From Alphaproteobacteria bacterium (GTDB taxonomy: Bacteria; Pseudomonadota; Alphaproteobacteria; Micavibrionales; UBA2020): DNA of 64,000 bases. How positions within the stretch are numbered: position 1 is the first letter of the stretch; every line of letters begins with the position of its first letter. Below, piece after piece: positions 20,416 to 29,409 of this stretch. The notes beneath the pieces were generated by a model that saw only the letters and a list, made by a program, of their open reading frames with translations, ran no database searches and was not told the origin of the DNA. Made by a program: the position numbers and the translations under genes. The stretch covers positions 1 through 64,000 of the forward strand of contig JAICWS010000006.1 of NCBI GenBank assembly GCA_025934695.1. Reading direction: 5' to 3'.

Positions 20416-21612
20416 ATGCAAGCCCGTGGTCCATATCTCACCGCCGTGAAAGACGTTTTCCTGACGTCGCTGCGTCTTGGCCTCACATCGTTCGGCGGTC
20501 CTATCGCGCACCTGGGATATTTCGAAAGCCTGTATGTCAAAAAGAAGCGCTGGCTCGGCCACGAAGATTTTTCGCATATGGTCGCGCTGTGCCAGCTGCT
20601 GCCGGGCCCAACCAGCAGCCAGGTCAATTTCCTGATCGGCTTCCGCCACGCGGGCTGGGCCGGCGCGCTGCTGTCCTGGGCGGGTTTCACTTTGCCGTCC
20701 GCGCTGCTGATGTACGCCTTTGCCGTGCTGATGCCGTCGGCCCATGCGCCCGCGCTGGACGCGGCGCTGCATGGTCTCAAGCTCGTCGCTGTCGCCATCG
20801 TCGCGCAGGCGGTCTGGAGCATGGCGGCGCGGCTCTGTCCCGACAAGCCGCGGGCCGCCATCGGTCTTGTCGCGATGGCGTTTCTGCTTTTATGGGGCGG
20901 AGCGCTGGCGCAATTCGGCGCGATTATTTTCGGCGCGGCGGCGGGCTGGCTGTTCTGCCGCGACATGCGGCAGCAACCGGGAAGCCAGAAGGCCACGTCC
21001 GGCAGGACCGCCGCCTGGGCAATGCTGGTGTTGTTTTTTGTCCTGCTCGCCGGACTTCCGGCCCTGACGGCCGTCTTTCCCGACGGTCTGGCCGCTCTCG
21101 CCGAGAAATTTTACCGCTCCGGCGCGGTCGTCTTTGGCGGCGGGCATGTCGTCCTGCCGCTGCTGCGCGATGCCATGGTGCCGCGCTTTATGACTGACGA
21201 CACATTCCTGGCGGGATACGGTTTCGCGCAGGCCATGCCGGGCCCCTTATTTTCGCTCGCGGCCTATCTTGGCGCGGCCGCCGCGCCTGTGGGATTTTCC
21301 GCCGCCTGGGCTTGTACGGCACTGCTCGCGCTGTTCTTGCCGGGGATGCTGGCGGCGCTGGCCGGCGTACGCCTCTGGCAATGGATGAGCCGACGTCCCG
21401 CCGCGCAGGGCGCGCTCGCCGGCATCAATGCCGCCGTGGTCGGCATCCTGGGCGCCGCGCTATATGACCCGGTCTTGCGCACGGCCATCCTCGGCAGATC
21501 CGACGTGGTGATCGCGGCGATCAGTTTCTTCATGCTGGAAAAATGGAAACTGCCGCCGATTGTTATCGTTGTTTTTTGCGTGGCAGGGGCGCTGGCCGCT
21601 TCTTTGCTTTGA
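20416..21612 (+). CDS. chrA: chromate transporter ChrA
   Basis: 398 residues in two homologous membrane halves, the bidomain CHR form. The first half has SLRLGLTSFGGPIAHLGYF and MVALCQLLPGPTSSQVNFLIG; the second has FYRSGAVVFGGGHVVLPLL and FAQAMPGPLFSLAAYLG. It expels chromate (possibly with sulfate analogues) across the inner membrane. ATG 20416 fits the family N-terminus, with 11 weaker codons upstream. The 3' end overlaps the convergent tfoX-like gene by 50 bases. Confidence 0.93.
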   Translation: MQARGPYLTAVKDVFLTSLRLGLTSFGGPIAHLGYFESLYVKKKRWLGHEDFSHMVALCQLLPGPTSSQVNFLIGFRHAGWAGALLSWAGFTLPSALLMYAFAVLMPSAHAPALDAALHGLKLVAVAIVAQAVWSMAARLCPDKPRAAIGLVAMAFLLLWGGALAQFGAIIFGAAAGWLFCRDMRQQPGSQKATSGRTAAWAMLVLFFVLLAGLPALTAVFPDGLAALAEKFYRSGAVVFGGGHVVLPLLRDAMVPRFMTDDTFLAGYGFAQAMPGPLFSLAAYLGAAAAPVGFSAAWACTALLALFLPGMLAALAGVRLWQWMSRRPAAQGALAGINAAVVGILGAALYDPVLRTAILGRSDVVIAAISFFMLEKWKLPPIVIVVFCVAGALAASLL

Positions 21613-21952
21613 CGCTCTTGCTGTCTTTCTTTGCGCGCGCGGCGGCATAAGCTTTTTCCGCCCACTCGAGCAGCGTTTCCTCATCATCGAGCGCTTCCGC
21701 AGGCACTGTCCAGTACGACAGAGAAACGCGGCGGCCTTTCGCGTGATAAACAAAGGGCGCCGCTTTTGCTTCTTCGTAATCGCTGCGGTTCAGATCGGTG
21801 ACTTTGAAGTACAGAACATCGTCGACGATAATGCCGAACATCAACCCGTTGCGCATCAAGCCGAAGCCGCCGAACATCGCGCGCGCCGAAACGCGGCGCA
21901 GCGGAGAGAGCAGGTCGACGATATGATCGGCATATTCGCGCGATGCCGCCAT
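21563..21952 (-). CDS. TfoX N-terminal domain protein
   Basis: 129 residues with the TfoX_N pattern (VSARAMFGGFGLMRNGLMFG, VLYFKVTDLNRSDYEEA, SYWTVPAEALDD) and a Lys-rich tail. In gammaproteobacteria TfoX controls competence; stand-alone TfoX_N proteins in alphaproteobacteria have no firm role. It starts at the base where kdsB ends, so the two are coupled, and overlaps chrA tail-to-tail. Confidence 0.85.
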   Translation of the reverse strand: MAASREYADHIVDLLSPLRRVSARAMFGGFGLMRNGLMFGIIVDDVLYFKVTDLNRSDYEEAKAAPFVYHAKGRRVSLSYWTVPAEALDDEETLLEWAEKAYAAARAKKDSKSVKAKKRPAPLPRKKQR

Positions 21953-22728
21953 TACTTCAGCATCTTCCGCGCCACTTCAAGATCCTCCGGCGTGTCGACG
22001 CCCAGCGGAATGGTGTCGACCACGGCGATGTCGATGCGCAGGCCGAGGCTTAAGGCGCGAAGCTGTTCGAGCTTCTCTCGTTTTTCCAGCGCCGAGGGCG
22101 GAGAGGCCACGAATTTTTCCAGCGCCGCGCGCTTGTAGGTATAGAGTCCGATGTGATGCAGCAGCGGCCCGTCGCCCGACGGTGCGGTCGCGCGGGTAAA
22201 GTAAAGCGCGCGGCCTTGCATGCTGCCTTTGTAAAAATCGATCTCGGCGATCGCCTTGACGACATTGGGGTTGGTCTTTTCCGACTCTTTGAGGATGATG
22301 CAGCCAAGCGTACCGATATCCGTTTCCGGATTTTCTAGAAGCCCGAAGGCAGTCCTGATCAGCGCGGGGTCGAGCGTGGGCAGGTCGCCCTGCACGTTGA
22401 TGACGGCGTCATGCGCGCCTTTCGCGTCAATGGTCTTCAGCGCCGCAAGAATGCGGTCGGAGCCGGAGGGAAGCGCGGGGTCGGTCACCACCGCCTCGCC
22501 GCCCGCCTTTTCGACGGCGGCCTTGATTTCCGGCTCGGCACAGGCGACGACGACGCGCCCCAGCTTCGCTTCCTGCGCGCGTTTGAGCACATGCACGATC
22601 ATCGGCAGCCCGTGGATATCGGCCAGCGGCTTGTTGGGCAACCGGGTCGAAGCCATGCGCGCCGGGATCATCACGATCGGGTTCGCCGGCAGGGCGAGGG
22701 TGGAGGGGGTACGTTGTACTTGGGCCAT
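21952..22728 (-). CDS. kdsB: CMP-KDO synthetase
   Basis: 258 residues. It activates KDO with CTP for lipid A inner core synthesis. Family motifs are present: [16 protein letters not shown] at the N-terminus, the magnesium-binding [11 protein letters not shown], and the C-terminal [13 protein letters not shown]. It implies an LPS-bearing outer membrane. The first 17 residues are an extension ahead of the nucleotidyltransferase core. One-base junction with the tfoX-like gene. Confidence 0.94.
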   Translation of the reverse strand: MAQVQRTPSTLALPANPIVMIPARMASTRLPNKPLADIHGLPMIVHVLKRAQEAKLGRVVVACAEPEIKAAVEKAGGEAVVTDPALPSGSDRILAALKTIDAKGAHDAVINVQGDLPTLDPALIRTAFGLLENPETDIGTLGCIILKESEKTNPNVVKAIAEIDFYKGSMQGRALYFTRATAPSGDGPLLHHIGLYTYKRAALEKFVASPPSALEKREKLEQLRALSLGLRIDIAVVDTIPLGVDTPEDLEVARKMLK

Positions 22729-22903
22729 GGCTGCTGCTTTCCCTTGGTCGATGCGGACTTAAACTCTACTCGAATTGAAGCTCAAGGGAAGGCGGCCGTT
22801 AACCCTTGAAATAAAAGGGAAGCAGGCGGCTTATTCTTATTGATTTTCCGTAATGTGTGTGCTATGGTTTTTCTTCCTTGAAACCTCTAGATGGGAGCGA
22901 GAG

Positions 22904-23257
22904 ATGTCCGACCTGACCACCGTGAAAGAAGAGTTGACCCAGCACTTCCTGACGCGTTTCGCGGATGTCTTTTATGTCCTGGGCCTCGACGATCCCGAGT
23001 ACCGGAAAAGTGAAGCCGAAAAGTCCGTGAAAAAGGCCGAAGACCGTGCGGCAGACGGCAGCGAAGCGGCGCTTCGAAAAGCTTTCAAAGACCAGATGCA
23101 GGACGACATCAACGAGGCGCGTGAAATGCTGCAAGCGATTTTCGCTGCTTCCGCTGCGAGGACCGCAGCCCCGGGCCCAGCACAGTATGAGGTCGTCCGC
23201 GCGCCTGAGCAGCCGCGGCAATATTCCGTCCAGTCTTCCGGCGGCCCGCGGTTTTAA
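22904..23257 (+). CDS. small protein of unknown function
   Basis: 117 residues, acidic and helical in the first 80 (EELTQHFLTRFADVFYVLGL, then a Lys/Glu-rich stretch), Pro/Gln-rich at the end. ATG 22904 follows GGGAGCGAGAG. No family was recognised. It lies divergent from kdsB and upstream of kup with a 189-base gap. Confidence 0.65.
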   Translation: MSDLTTVKEELTQHFLTRFADVFYVLGLDDPEYRKSEAEKSVKKAEDRAADGSEAALRKAFKDQMQDDINEAREMLQAIFAASAARTAAPGPAQYEVVRAPEQPRQYSVQSSGGPRF

Positions 23258-23446
23258 ATGTTTTCGAGCGTTCACTCGCCTTCCTGAAAGGGGAGAAAGC
23301 CGGCATCCGCAGCGCGGTTGCTTTGCCCACCCGCATTATGCAAAACATAAATATTTATATGGCTCTTGCCTTCGGCGGGGGCTGCGCTAGACCAGAATAG
23401 AGTAAATGCATATTTACGCGGGTTGCCATAAACAAGAAGAACAGCA

Positions 23447-25381
23447 ATGCAGCAGTCCACCTCCTCTTCCTCGGAAGCAGCACAGGGCCACGACACATCG
23501 CATGACTCGGGCCTTCTCACAATGGCGCTCGGCGCGATTGGCGTCGTTTACGGCGACATCGGCACCAGCCCGCTCTATGCCTTCCGCGAAGCGCTGCACG
23601 CCACGGGCGTGAAAGACGGTGCGACCTCGATCCCGTTCGACGATGTCGTGGGCATCCTGTCGCTGTTCCTCTGGACACTGATGATCGTCGTCAGCCTTAA
23701 ATATGTGACGTTCCTCCTGAAGGTCGATAACCGCGGCGAAGGCGGCACGCTGGCGCTCATGGCGCTCGCGCGCAGCGTCATCTACCGCAACACCATCGGC
23801 TTCCTGTTCCTCGGCATGGCCGGCGCCGCATTATTCTATGGCGATAGCATCATTACTCCCGCCATGTCCGTCCTGTCCGCCGTCGAAGGTATCGAGGTCG
23901 CCGTGCCCTCGTTCGAACCGTTCATTATCCCGGTCACGCTCGCCATCATCGTCGTCCTGTTCTTCTTCCAGTCGAAGGGCACCGCGAAGGTTTCGGCCTT
24001 GTTCGGCCCCATCATGGCCGTGTGGTTCGGGATCCTGGGCGTCACGGGCGCGCAGCACATCATGGATGCGCCCAAGGTCATCATCGCCGTGAACCCGGTT
24101 TACGCCGCGACCTTCATCTTCACGCACGGCAGGATCGCCTTCGTGACTCTGGGCGCGATCTTCCTCTGCGTGACCGGCGCGGAAGCGATTTACGCCGACC
24201 TCGGCCATTTCGGGCGCAAGCCGATCCAGACCGCCTGGTTCTGGCTCGTGTTTCCCAGCCTCGCGCTGAACTACCTGGGGCAGGGCGCTCTCGTCGTCAC
24301 GCATCCCGACACGGCGGACAATCCGTTCTTCAAAATGGCGGGCGATGTCTGGCAGCTGCCGCTGACCATCCTCGCCACGGTTGCGACCATCATCGCGAGC
24401 CAGGCGGTCATCACCGGCGCTTATTCGTTGACGCGCCAGGCCGTCAACCTCGGCCTCTTTCCGCGCATGAAGATCATGCACACGTCTGAAAAGCATTCCG
24501 GCCAGATTTACCTGCCGCAGGTGAATTGGATCCTGATGACGGGCGTCATCATCCTCGTCCTCCTGTTCAAGTCTTCCTCGGCGCTGGCTTCCGTCTACGG
24601 CATCAGCGTGGCGGGCGCGCTTTGCGTCGATGCGGTAATGGGCTTCTTCGTCGTCTGGCAGATCCGCGAATGGCCCTTGTGGAAGACGGCCGCGCTGTTC
24701 GGCTCGTTCCTGTGCATCGACGTCATGTTCCTCTCCTCCAACCTGCTCAAGATCATGAACGGCGGCTGGGTGCCCCTCCTAATCGCGGCCACGATGATGA
24801 CGCTGATGACGACCTGGATCCAGGGCACCTTCATCCTCTCGTCCCGCGCCCGCAAGCGCGAGATCAAGATCGAGAAGTTCATCCGCGAGTACAAGACGCT
24901 TTTCCCCGGACTGCAGCGCGTGCGCGGCACGGCCTTCTTCTTCGCGGGCGATCCCAATTTCGCGCCGGCCTCGCTGCTGCAGAACATCCGGCATAACAAG
25001 GTCCTGCATGAGAAGAACGTCATCCTCTCGGTGAAGATCGAGCCCTTCCCCTATGTGCCGCCCGAGGAGCGCGCGCTGGTCACGCATCTCAATTCCGAAT
25101 TTTCGGTCGTCCTCCTGCGCTTTGGCTTCAAGGACGATCCCGACGTGCAGCACGAGCTCTGGCAGCTCAACCGCACGCCCGGCACCGGCATCGACTTCGA
25201 CTGGGAGAACACGTCGCTGTTCTTATCTCGCCGTTCTATTAAATCGCATCCGCGCTACGGGCTGCCGGGCTGGCAGGACATCATCTATATCTGGCTGTCC
25301 AAGCACGCGGCGGAGCCCACCGACTTCTACAAGCTGCCCGTGGGCCGCGTCATCGAAATCGGCCGCCACGTTATCATCTGA
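23447..25381 (+). CDS. kup: KUP-family potassium transporter
   Basis: A 644-residue, twelve-helix K+ uptake protein (K+/H+ symport). It begins after a short Ser-rich tail with the invariant GAIGVVYGDIGTSPLYAFRE and continues with VDNRGEGGTLALMAL and GDSIITPAMSVLSAVEG. The C-terminal cytoplasmic part (about 150 residues) is complete. The ATG lies in GCAATGC without a strong Shine-Dalgarno. The following intergenic space holds a nested inverted repeat that may act as a terminator. Confidence 0.96.
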   Translation: MQQSTSSSSEAAQGHDTSHDSGLLTMALGAIGVVYGDIGTSPLYAFREALHATGVKDGATSIPFDDVVGILSLFLWTLMIVVSLKYVTFLLKVDNRGEGGTLALMALARSVIYRNTIGFLFLGMAGAALFYGDSIITPAMSVLSAVEGIEVAVPSFEPFIIPVTLAIIVVLFFFQSKGTAKVSALFGPIMAVWFGILGVTGAQHIMDAPKVIIAVNPVYAATFIFTHGRIAFVTLGAIFLCVTGAEAIYADLGHFGRKPIQTAWFWLVFPSLALNYLGQGALVVTHPDTADNPFFKMAGDVWQLPLTILATVATIIASQAVITGAYSLTRQAVNLGLFPRMKIMHTSEKHSGQIYLPQVNWILMTGVIILVLLFKSSSALASVYGISVAGALCVDAVMGFFVVWQIREWPLWKTAALFGSFLCIDVMFLSSNLLKIMNGGWVPLLIAATMMTLMTTWIQGTFILSSRARKREIKIEKFIREYKTLFPGLQRVRGTAFFFAGDPNFAPASLLQNIRHNKVLHEKNVILSVKIEPFPYVPPEERALVTHLNSEFSVVLLRFGFKDDPDVQHELWQLNRTPGTGIDFDWENTSLFLSRRSIKSHPRYGLPGWQDIIYIWLSKHAAEPTDFYKLPVGRVIEIGRHVII

Positions 25382-25383
25382 GT

Positions 25384-25601
25384 TTCGGGAATTTACACGG
25401 AGTTACGGAGTAACGGAGCCGTCATCGCTTCGCGCGAAGTGCTGTTATTCCGGCATCGCGCAACCGCGCGAAGTTACGAAGTCACGAAGGAAAGCACAAA
25501 AATTACTATCTTCGTTACTTCGTAACTTCGCGCGAATTATTGCGGCTGCGCCGCGAAAGCAGAAGGCTCCGTTACTCCGTAACTCCGTGTGAATTCCCGA
25601 A
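25384..25601. repeat. nested inverted-repeat element after kup
   Basis: Outer arms of 37 bp (25384-25420 and 25565-25601) match as inverted repeats with one mismatch. Inside them a second pair of 25 bp (25465-25489 and 25510-25534) also matches with one mismatch. All four arms are built of short GTTACGGAGTAACG- and GTTACGAAGTAACG-type palindromes. There is no ORF. The 218-bp unit fills the gap between two convergent genes and resembles a MITE or a large terminator/REP-type structure. Confidence 0.8.
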
Positions 25602-25607
25602 GCTGGG

Positions 25608-26354
25608 TTACTTCACCACACCCTTGATCAGGTCCTTGGGCGGCATCAGGGGCGCGGTTTCGGGCTTGAGGCCCACGTCGGCCACGCCGCGGTGCATGCG
25701 CTCGGGCAGGCGCGCCTTGGCCGCATCGCGGATCTTGGGAATGGCGCGGTCGATGAAGAACAGGTCTTCGTCGACGTTGCGCGCGATCTCGGCCGCATAG
25801 CGCAGGTACAGTTTCAGCGCGTCGGTGGGCAGCGCGCCCGTGGCCAGCTGGTGCGCGTTCATCTGGCGGATCAACTCGTTGCGCTGGCGCAGCATATGCG
25901 AGAGTTCGGCCAGGTTGTAATCGAGCATCTTGAGCAGCTGGATGGTGTCAAGCGCGTCGCTGGCCTGCGCGAACAGCGCGTCGGCGTTGAGCCGCGCCTC
26001 GAAGGGGATCTCGGGCCAGAGCTCCAGCTTTATGCTGATATGCGTTTTCTCGGGGGGCGCTGCCGCGTTCAGCGTGGCCTCGAGCTTCGCCGCTTCGTCC
26101 TTCGCCGGCGTGACCAGATCTTTCTTGAAGTTGATGAGCTTGCCCAGCAGCGCCACCAGCGCCGCGATCGAAACATTCGCGGTGCCCTGGATGTCGCGAT
26201 CGAGGCGGCGCGCCGACAGCGACAGCAGGACGGAGGCGCCGAACCAGGCGCCGAAGCCCGCGCCGATCGCGCTGGTCACCAGCACCAGCAGCAGCGCCCG
26301 GTTTGCCGCGGCGGCATCGGCGAGGGATGACAGGAAAAAGTGGAAAGCGTCCAT
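25608..26354 (-). CDS. membrane-anchored protein of unknown function
   Basis: 248 residues: one N-terminal hydrophobic helix (ALLLVLVTSAIGAGFGAWFG, residues 20-40), then a helical cytoplasmic or periplasmic part containing LNADALFAQASDALDTIQLL and YLRYAAEIARNVDEDLFFID. No enzymatic motif or named family was recognised. It converges on kup across the inverted-repeat element. Confidence 0.7.
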   Translation of the reverse strand: MDAFHFFLSSLADAAAANRALLLVLVTSAIGAGFGAWFGASVLLSLSARRLDRDIQGTANVSIAALVALLGKLINFKKDLVTPAKDEAAKLEATLNAAAPPEKTHISIKLELWPEIPFEARLNADALFAQASDALDTIQLLKMLDYNLAELSHMLRQRNELIRQMNAHQLATGALPTDALKLYLRYAAEIARNVDEDLFFIDRAIPKIRDAAKARLPERMHRGVADVGLKPETAPLMPPKDLIKGVVK

Positions 26355-26514
26355 GGGGCCAATCTAGAGAAGGGCACCTGTAGGAGCAAGGTTTCGCAAA
26401 GGGGAGCGACCGCGGGACCGTTTCATTCTGAACTCATTTTGGAAACTCTCCGCTACCGCGGCAAAGATAATTCGCCTGTAAAATCAGCGTCGTAAAATAA
26501 AATGCGGTATTTTT

Positions 26515-26529
26515 TTAACACATTATTTA
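26515..26529. promoter_or_regulatory. imperfect CtrA-type box (first of two)
   Basis: TTAA-N7-TTTA, 129 bases before the ATG at 26658. Single-base departure from consensus. Listed because it is paired with a second near match 17 bases on. Confidence 0.3.
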
Positions 26530-26545
26530 CGATTTATGGATATAC

Positions 26546-26560
26546 TTAACAATAAGTTAC
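26546..26560. promoter_or_regulatory. imperfect CtrA-type box (second of two)
   Basis: TTAA-N7-TTAC, 98 bases before the ATG at 26658. Weak alone. The two near sites are spaced like tandem operator half-turns but could be chance in an A+T-rich gap. Confidence 0.3.
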
Positions 26561-26657
26561 CAACGTGGGCGGGCGGGCGCTTTCGGGGCGCTGATTCTAT
26601 GTACCCCGGGTGTGATTACCGCCGCGGCAGTCGTAATTATAAGGGCAGGGTGATCAG

Positions 26658-28028
26658 ATGGCTGATGATGTGACTGAAAATTCCCCGACCGGTTTGGATC
26701 CCAACGATCCGAACAACCCGAATAATCCGAACAGTATTTTCAATCCGAACAATCCCAATAATCCGAACAACCCGGTCAATCTGCAGGTTTCGCAGGGCGT
26801 GCCGAACGTCCCGCTGCAGAATACCGGCACTGACGATAACCTTGCGCTCGGCATGCCGACCAACGCGCTTTCCTTCCAGCAGCAGACGCAGGCCGACATC
26901 AACCTCAAGGAAACGCAGGACGAGCTTTTTTCCGCCATTTCGCGCGGCGACCGCGTGCGCGTGGAAGAGCTGATCGCCAACACAGCCGACGTGTTGAAGC
27001 CTGACAGCAACGGCCAGACCGCCATCGCGGATGCCGTCGAAAACAACGACATGGGCATTTCCCGCGACTTCCTTCAGCAAAAGACCAACGGCAACATCGC
27101 CTTTGACCCGACCGCCGACGCAAATCTTACCGGCGGCCTGGCGCTCGACAATCCCTTAAACCCCCTGAACCCGCTGAACACCCTGGGCGCGGGAGTCACG
27201 GCGGCCGATGCGCAGGCGCTGGGCCTGACGGCGGCGGAGGCGGAGGCGATGGGCAATTATGCGCTCGCCGCGCAGCTCGAAGCCGATGAGAATTACGCGC
27301 AGGAAGCGCTCGAGGAGAATGAAGGAGAGGGTTCCGACGCCGGCTGGGACGGCGACATGTCCTATGAAGCCTCGGTCTCCGACGACGATGACGACAACCA
27401 GTTTGGGGACAACGATCCCTATGATCCCTGGGGCGATGACGACGACATGTACGCCGACAACGATCCCTATGATGACTATGCCGATCCTTACGGCGCCGAC
27501 GACGATCCGTCGGGCGGCCTGTACGACAATCCGAACCCGACGCTGGCCAGCAATACGCCGGATCCGACCACGACGACGCCCGATCCCAATAACCCGAACG
27601 GCACGACGTCGAACTCGCCTGGCTTCTTCTCGTCCTTCCTGGGCGCCGCCGCTGACGTGGCGACACTGGCGGCCGATGCGACGCTGATAAACGCGGGCAC
27701 CAATCCGAACCTTTACAGCGGGCTTAGCACCGGCATGGGCTCGCTGATGACTGACATGGCGGCATTGGACCTGTCGTCGCCGTCGTCGCTGACCTCGCCG
27801 ACGAACGGGTCGACCTCGCCGTCGGGATCCAGCATGTTCTTCAACTTCGCCAGCCCCACGACCAGCGGCGGCAACTCGATCTGGAACACCAGTTTCTTCG
27901 ATCCGCAGAACGTGGTGGCGAGCCTGTCGGGCAGCACGAGCCAACTGGCCGCCGCGCCCAGCATTGCGCCCACGAACCCTTATTACAAGCCGTCCAGCCC
28001 CGCGTCCTCGATGTCGATGGGGGCATAG
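26658..28028 (+). CDS. Asn/Pro-repeat, Asp-rich protein, candidate effector
   Basis: 456 residues of strongly biased composition. Residues 15-40 are NPN/PNN repeats. Residues 85-140 resemble one or two ankyrin-type units (DELFSAISRGDRVRVEELI, NGQTAIADAVENNDMG). Residues 205-280 are very acidic (DDDDDNQFGDNDPYDPWGDD). The rest is Ser/Thr/Pro/Asn-rich with a short hydrophobic stretch near 325-345. There is no signal peptide. Preceded by GGGCAGGGTGATCAG, and followed by a strong terminator. Acidic Asp/Asn repeats could bind Ca2+, but no exact loop was matched. The effector role is inferred from context. Confidence 0.65.
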   Translation: MADDVTENSPTGLDPNDPNNPNNPNSIFNPNNPNNPNNPVNLQVSQGVPNVPLQNTGTDDNLALGMPTNALSFQQQTQADINLKETQDELFSAISRGDRVRVEELIANTADVLKPDSNGQTAIADAVENNDMGISRDFLQQKTNGNIAFDPTADANLTGGLALDNPLNPLNPLNTLGAGVTAADAQALGLTAAEAEAMGNYALAAQLEADENYAQEALEENEGEGSDAGWDGDMSYEASVSDDDDDNQFGDNDPYDPWGDDDDMYADNDPYDDYADPYGADDDPSGGLYDNPNPTLASNTPDPTTTTPDPNNPNGTTSNSPGFFSSFLGAAADVATLAADATLINAGTNPNLYSGLSTGMGSLMTDMAALDLSSPSSLTSPTNGSTSPSGSSMFFNFASPTTSGGNSIWNTSFFDPQNVVASLSGSTSQLAAAPSIAPTNPYYKPSSPASSMSMGA

Positions 28029-28050
28029 GCGGTCTTCACATCTTTGCGGC

Positions 28051-28084
28051 GGGCGGAAAAAGCGTTTTCCGCCCGTTTCGCTTT
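28051..28084 (+). terminator. Rho-independent terminator of the NPN-repeat gene
   Basis: A perfect 10-bp stem GGGCGGAAAA / TTTTCCGCCC around an AGCG loop, followed by GTTTCGCTTT. It lies 22 bases after the stop codon at 28028. Confidence 0.85.
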
Positions 28085-28183
28085 CCGGCGGCCGCGGCAT
28101 TATCTCAAAGACAGGGGCGGTTTTGAGAACGGCAGGCCGCTGTGCTAGGCTGAAAAGCCGGGAAAGACTTTCGGGGGTTGCCC

Positions 28184-28615
28184 TTGCCGACACATTTGCA
28201 GTGCCGCGATTGCGGCGGATCAGAACTTTACAATACCGTATTGTCGGCGCGCAACGGCGTCATCATCGGCCGCAAGCTGGCGACCGGCGACGAATGGATC
28301 ATGGTGCGTTGCCTCATCTGCCTGGCCTGCGGCACCGTCATGCCTTACCTCGACGACGCCGGGCTGGACCGCCTGCGCGTCTGGGCCCAGGCCCTGCCGC
28401 CCGCAGGGGGAGAACCGGCGGCCGTGCAGCAACAACAGCCTGCGCAGTCCGCCAGTGTCGCGCCCGGACAGGCTCCCGTCCAAAACGACCCCGCCAATCC
28501 CACGCCCGTGCACGAGACGGGTGGGGCGGGCTTTGGCACCATCGTCATCTTCTGCCTTATCCTGGGCGCGCTGCTCGGCATTGTGGTCGCGGTTTATGGG
28601 ATCATGCACCAGTGA
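28184..28615 (+). CDS. zinc-ribbon, single-pass membrane protein of unknown function
   Basis: 143 residues. An N-terminal zinc ribbon is formed by CRDC near the start and CLICLACG about 40 residues on. A Gln/Pro/Ala-rich linker leads to a C-terminal hydrophobic helix (FGTIVIFCLILGALLGIVVA). The start is uncertain: TTG 28184 has GGGGG 6 bases upstream, whereas the in-frame TTG at 28178 has no spacing. No family name can be given. Confidence 0.65.
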   Translation: MPTHLQCRDCGGSELYNTVLSARNGVIIGRKLATGDEWIMVRCLICLACGTVMPYLDDAGLDRLRVWAQALPPAGGEPAAVQQQQPAQSASVAPGQAPVQNDPANPTPVHETGGAGFGTIVIFCLILGALLGIVVAVYGIMHQ

Positions 28616-28739
28616 TGGCCTGAATTAATTCCTATTGACATAATATGGAAAATATTATAGATTTGGAATTACGCAAGGCGCACTACGGCATGGCTGATTT
28701 TCACCCGTTTCGCGGCCCCGGTTTAAGCGCTTTGCAAAA

Positions 28740-28772
28740 ACGGCCAGGACTTTACTAAAAGGTCATGGCCGT
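28740..28772 (+). promoter_or_regulatory. hairpin upstream of the 142-residue gene
   Basis: ACGGCC A GGACTTT pairs with AAAGGTC ATGGCCGT across a short loop, about 55 bases ahead of the ATG at 28829. It is not followed by a T tract, so it may be a leader structure and not a terminator. A TTGACA at 28635-28640 with TATAGA 15 bases on could be a promoter. Confidence 0.35.
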
Positions 28773-28828
28773 CTCTCGCCCACGGGCAACGGCTTGGCCT
28801 TCGTTCCTTCAGCAAAGAGGATCAGGCC

Positions 28829-29257
28829 ATGAAAATGCAACGGGATTCATTCTTCCAGGCGCTTAAATATTCCTTCTCTTCCGCCGCGAGCAGGAAAGAG
28901 CAGGAAGCGCACCTCATCGACGAAAACACCGCGGATACCGAATTCCGCGCGTTCTTGCTGCGCGCCGGCATGCCGCAGGCCCTGCTCGAACAATCGGCGC
29001 TCAAAGCGAAGAGGGACGGCATCGACTACCGCGCGCAGGTCGCCTTTGTCGGCGGCATGACGCGTGATGACGCTCTGCATGTCCTCCAGAAAGTCGCGGA
29101 CAGCGGCGCGGAGCTCGTGGACGCAGGCACGATATTCGAAAGTGACAATCGCACGGGCATGGGATATCTCCGGCTGGAAATGAGAGCGAAAAACATGGCG
29201 GCATTGCGCGGCAATTTTGGGAAGTTGTTGCCGAAGAAGGGGATGGTGGTGGGGTGA
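28829..29257 (+). CDS. small soluble protein of unknown function
   Basis: 142 residues, no signal peptide or membrane helix. Mixed helix/strand character: FRAFLLRAGMPQALLEQSAL, GGMTRDDALHVLQKVADSG, GMGYLRLEMRAKNMAAL. ATG 28829 follows AAAGAGGATCAGGCC. No family was recognised. It stands alone between the zinc-ribbon gene and the effector-like gene. Confidence 0.65.
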   Translation: MKMQRDSFFQALKYSFSSAASRKEQEAHLIDENTADTEFRAFLLRAGMPQALLEQSALKAKRDGIDYRAQVAFVGGMTRDDALHVLQKVADSGAELVDAGTIFESDNRTGMGYLRLEMRAKNMAALRGNFGKLLPKKGMVVG

Positions 29258-29409
29258 CGATGAATTGTCGTCGAGCGGTGTAATCGCTACCTCGCCGTGG
29301 CACCGTCGTTATGCAAGGTAAATGCCCAAAGCTTGGAATATGGTTCGGGTGCATCACGCAGATTAATAGCCTGTGGCTCCAAATCCGATCAAATCACCTC
29401 CAGAAAATA

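Larger units (their letters stand above)
26355..26657. other. regulatory gap upstream of the NPN-repeat gene
   Basis: A gap of 303 bases, A+T-rich between about 26450 and 26560, then a G-rich stretch. It contains two imperfect CtrA-type boxes (next entries) and no ORF with coding character. It is probably the promoter region of the plus-strand gene at 26658. Confidence 0.5.

Noticed and set aside
23258-23446. Possible riboswitch upstream of kup
   Set aside because: I could not find the conserved cores of the c-di-AMP (ydaO) class or another K+-linked element in this gap.
25384-25601. CRISPR array
   Set aside because: The repeats are inverted and nested, not regularly spaced direct repeats, and there are no cas genes.
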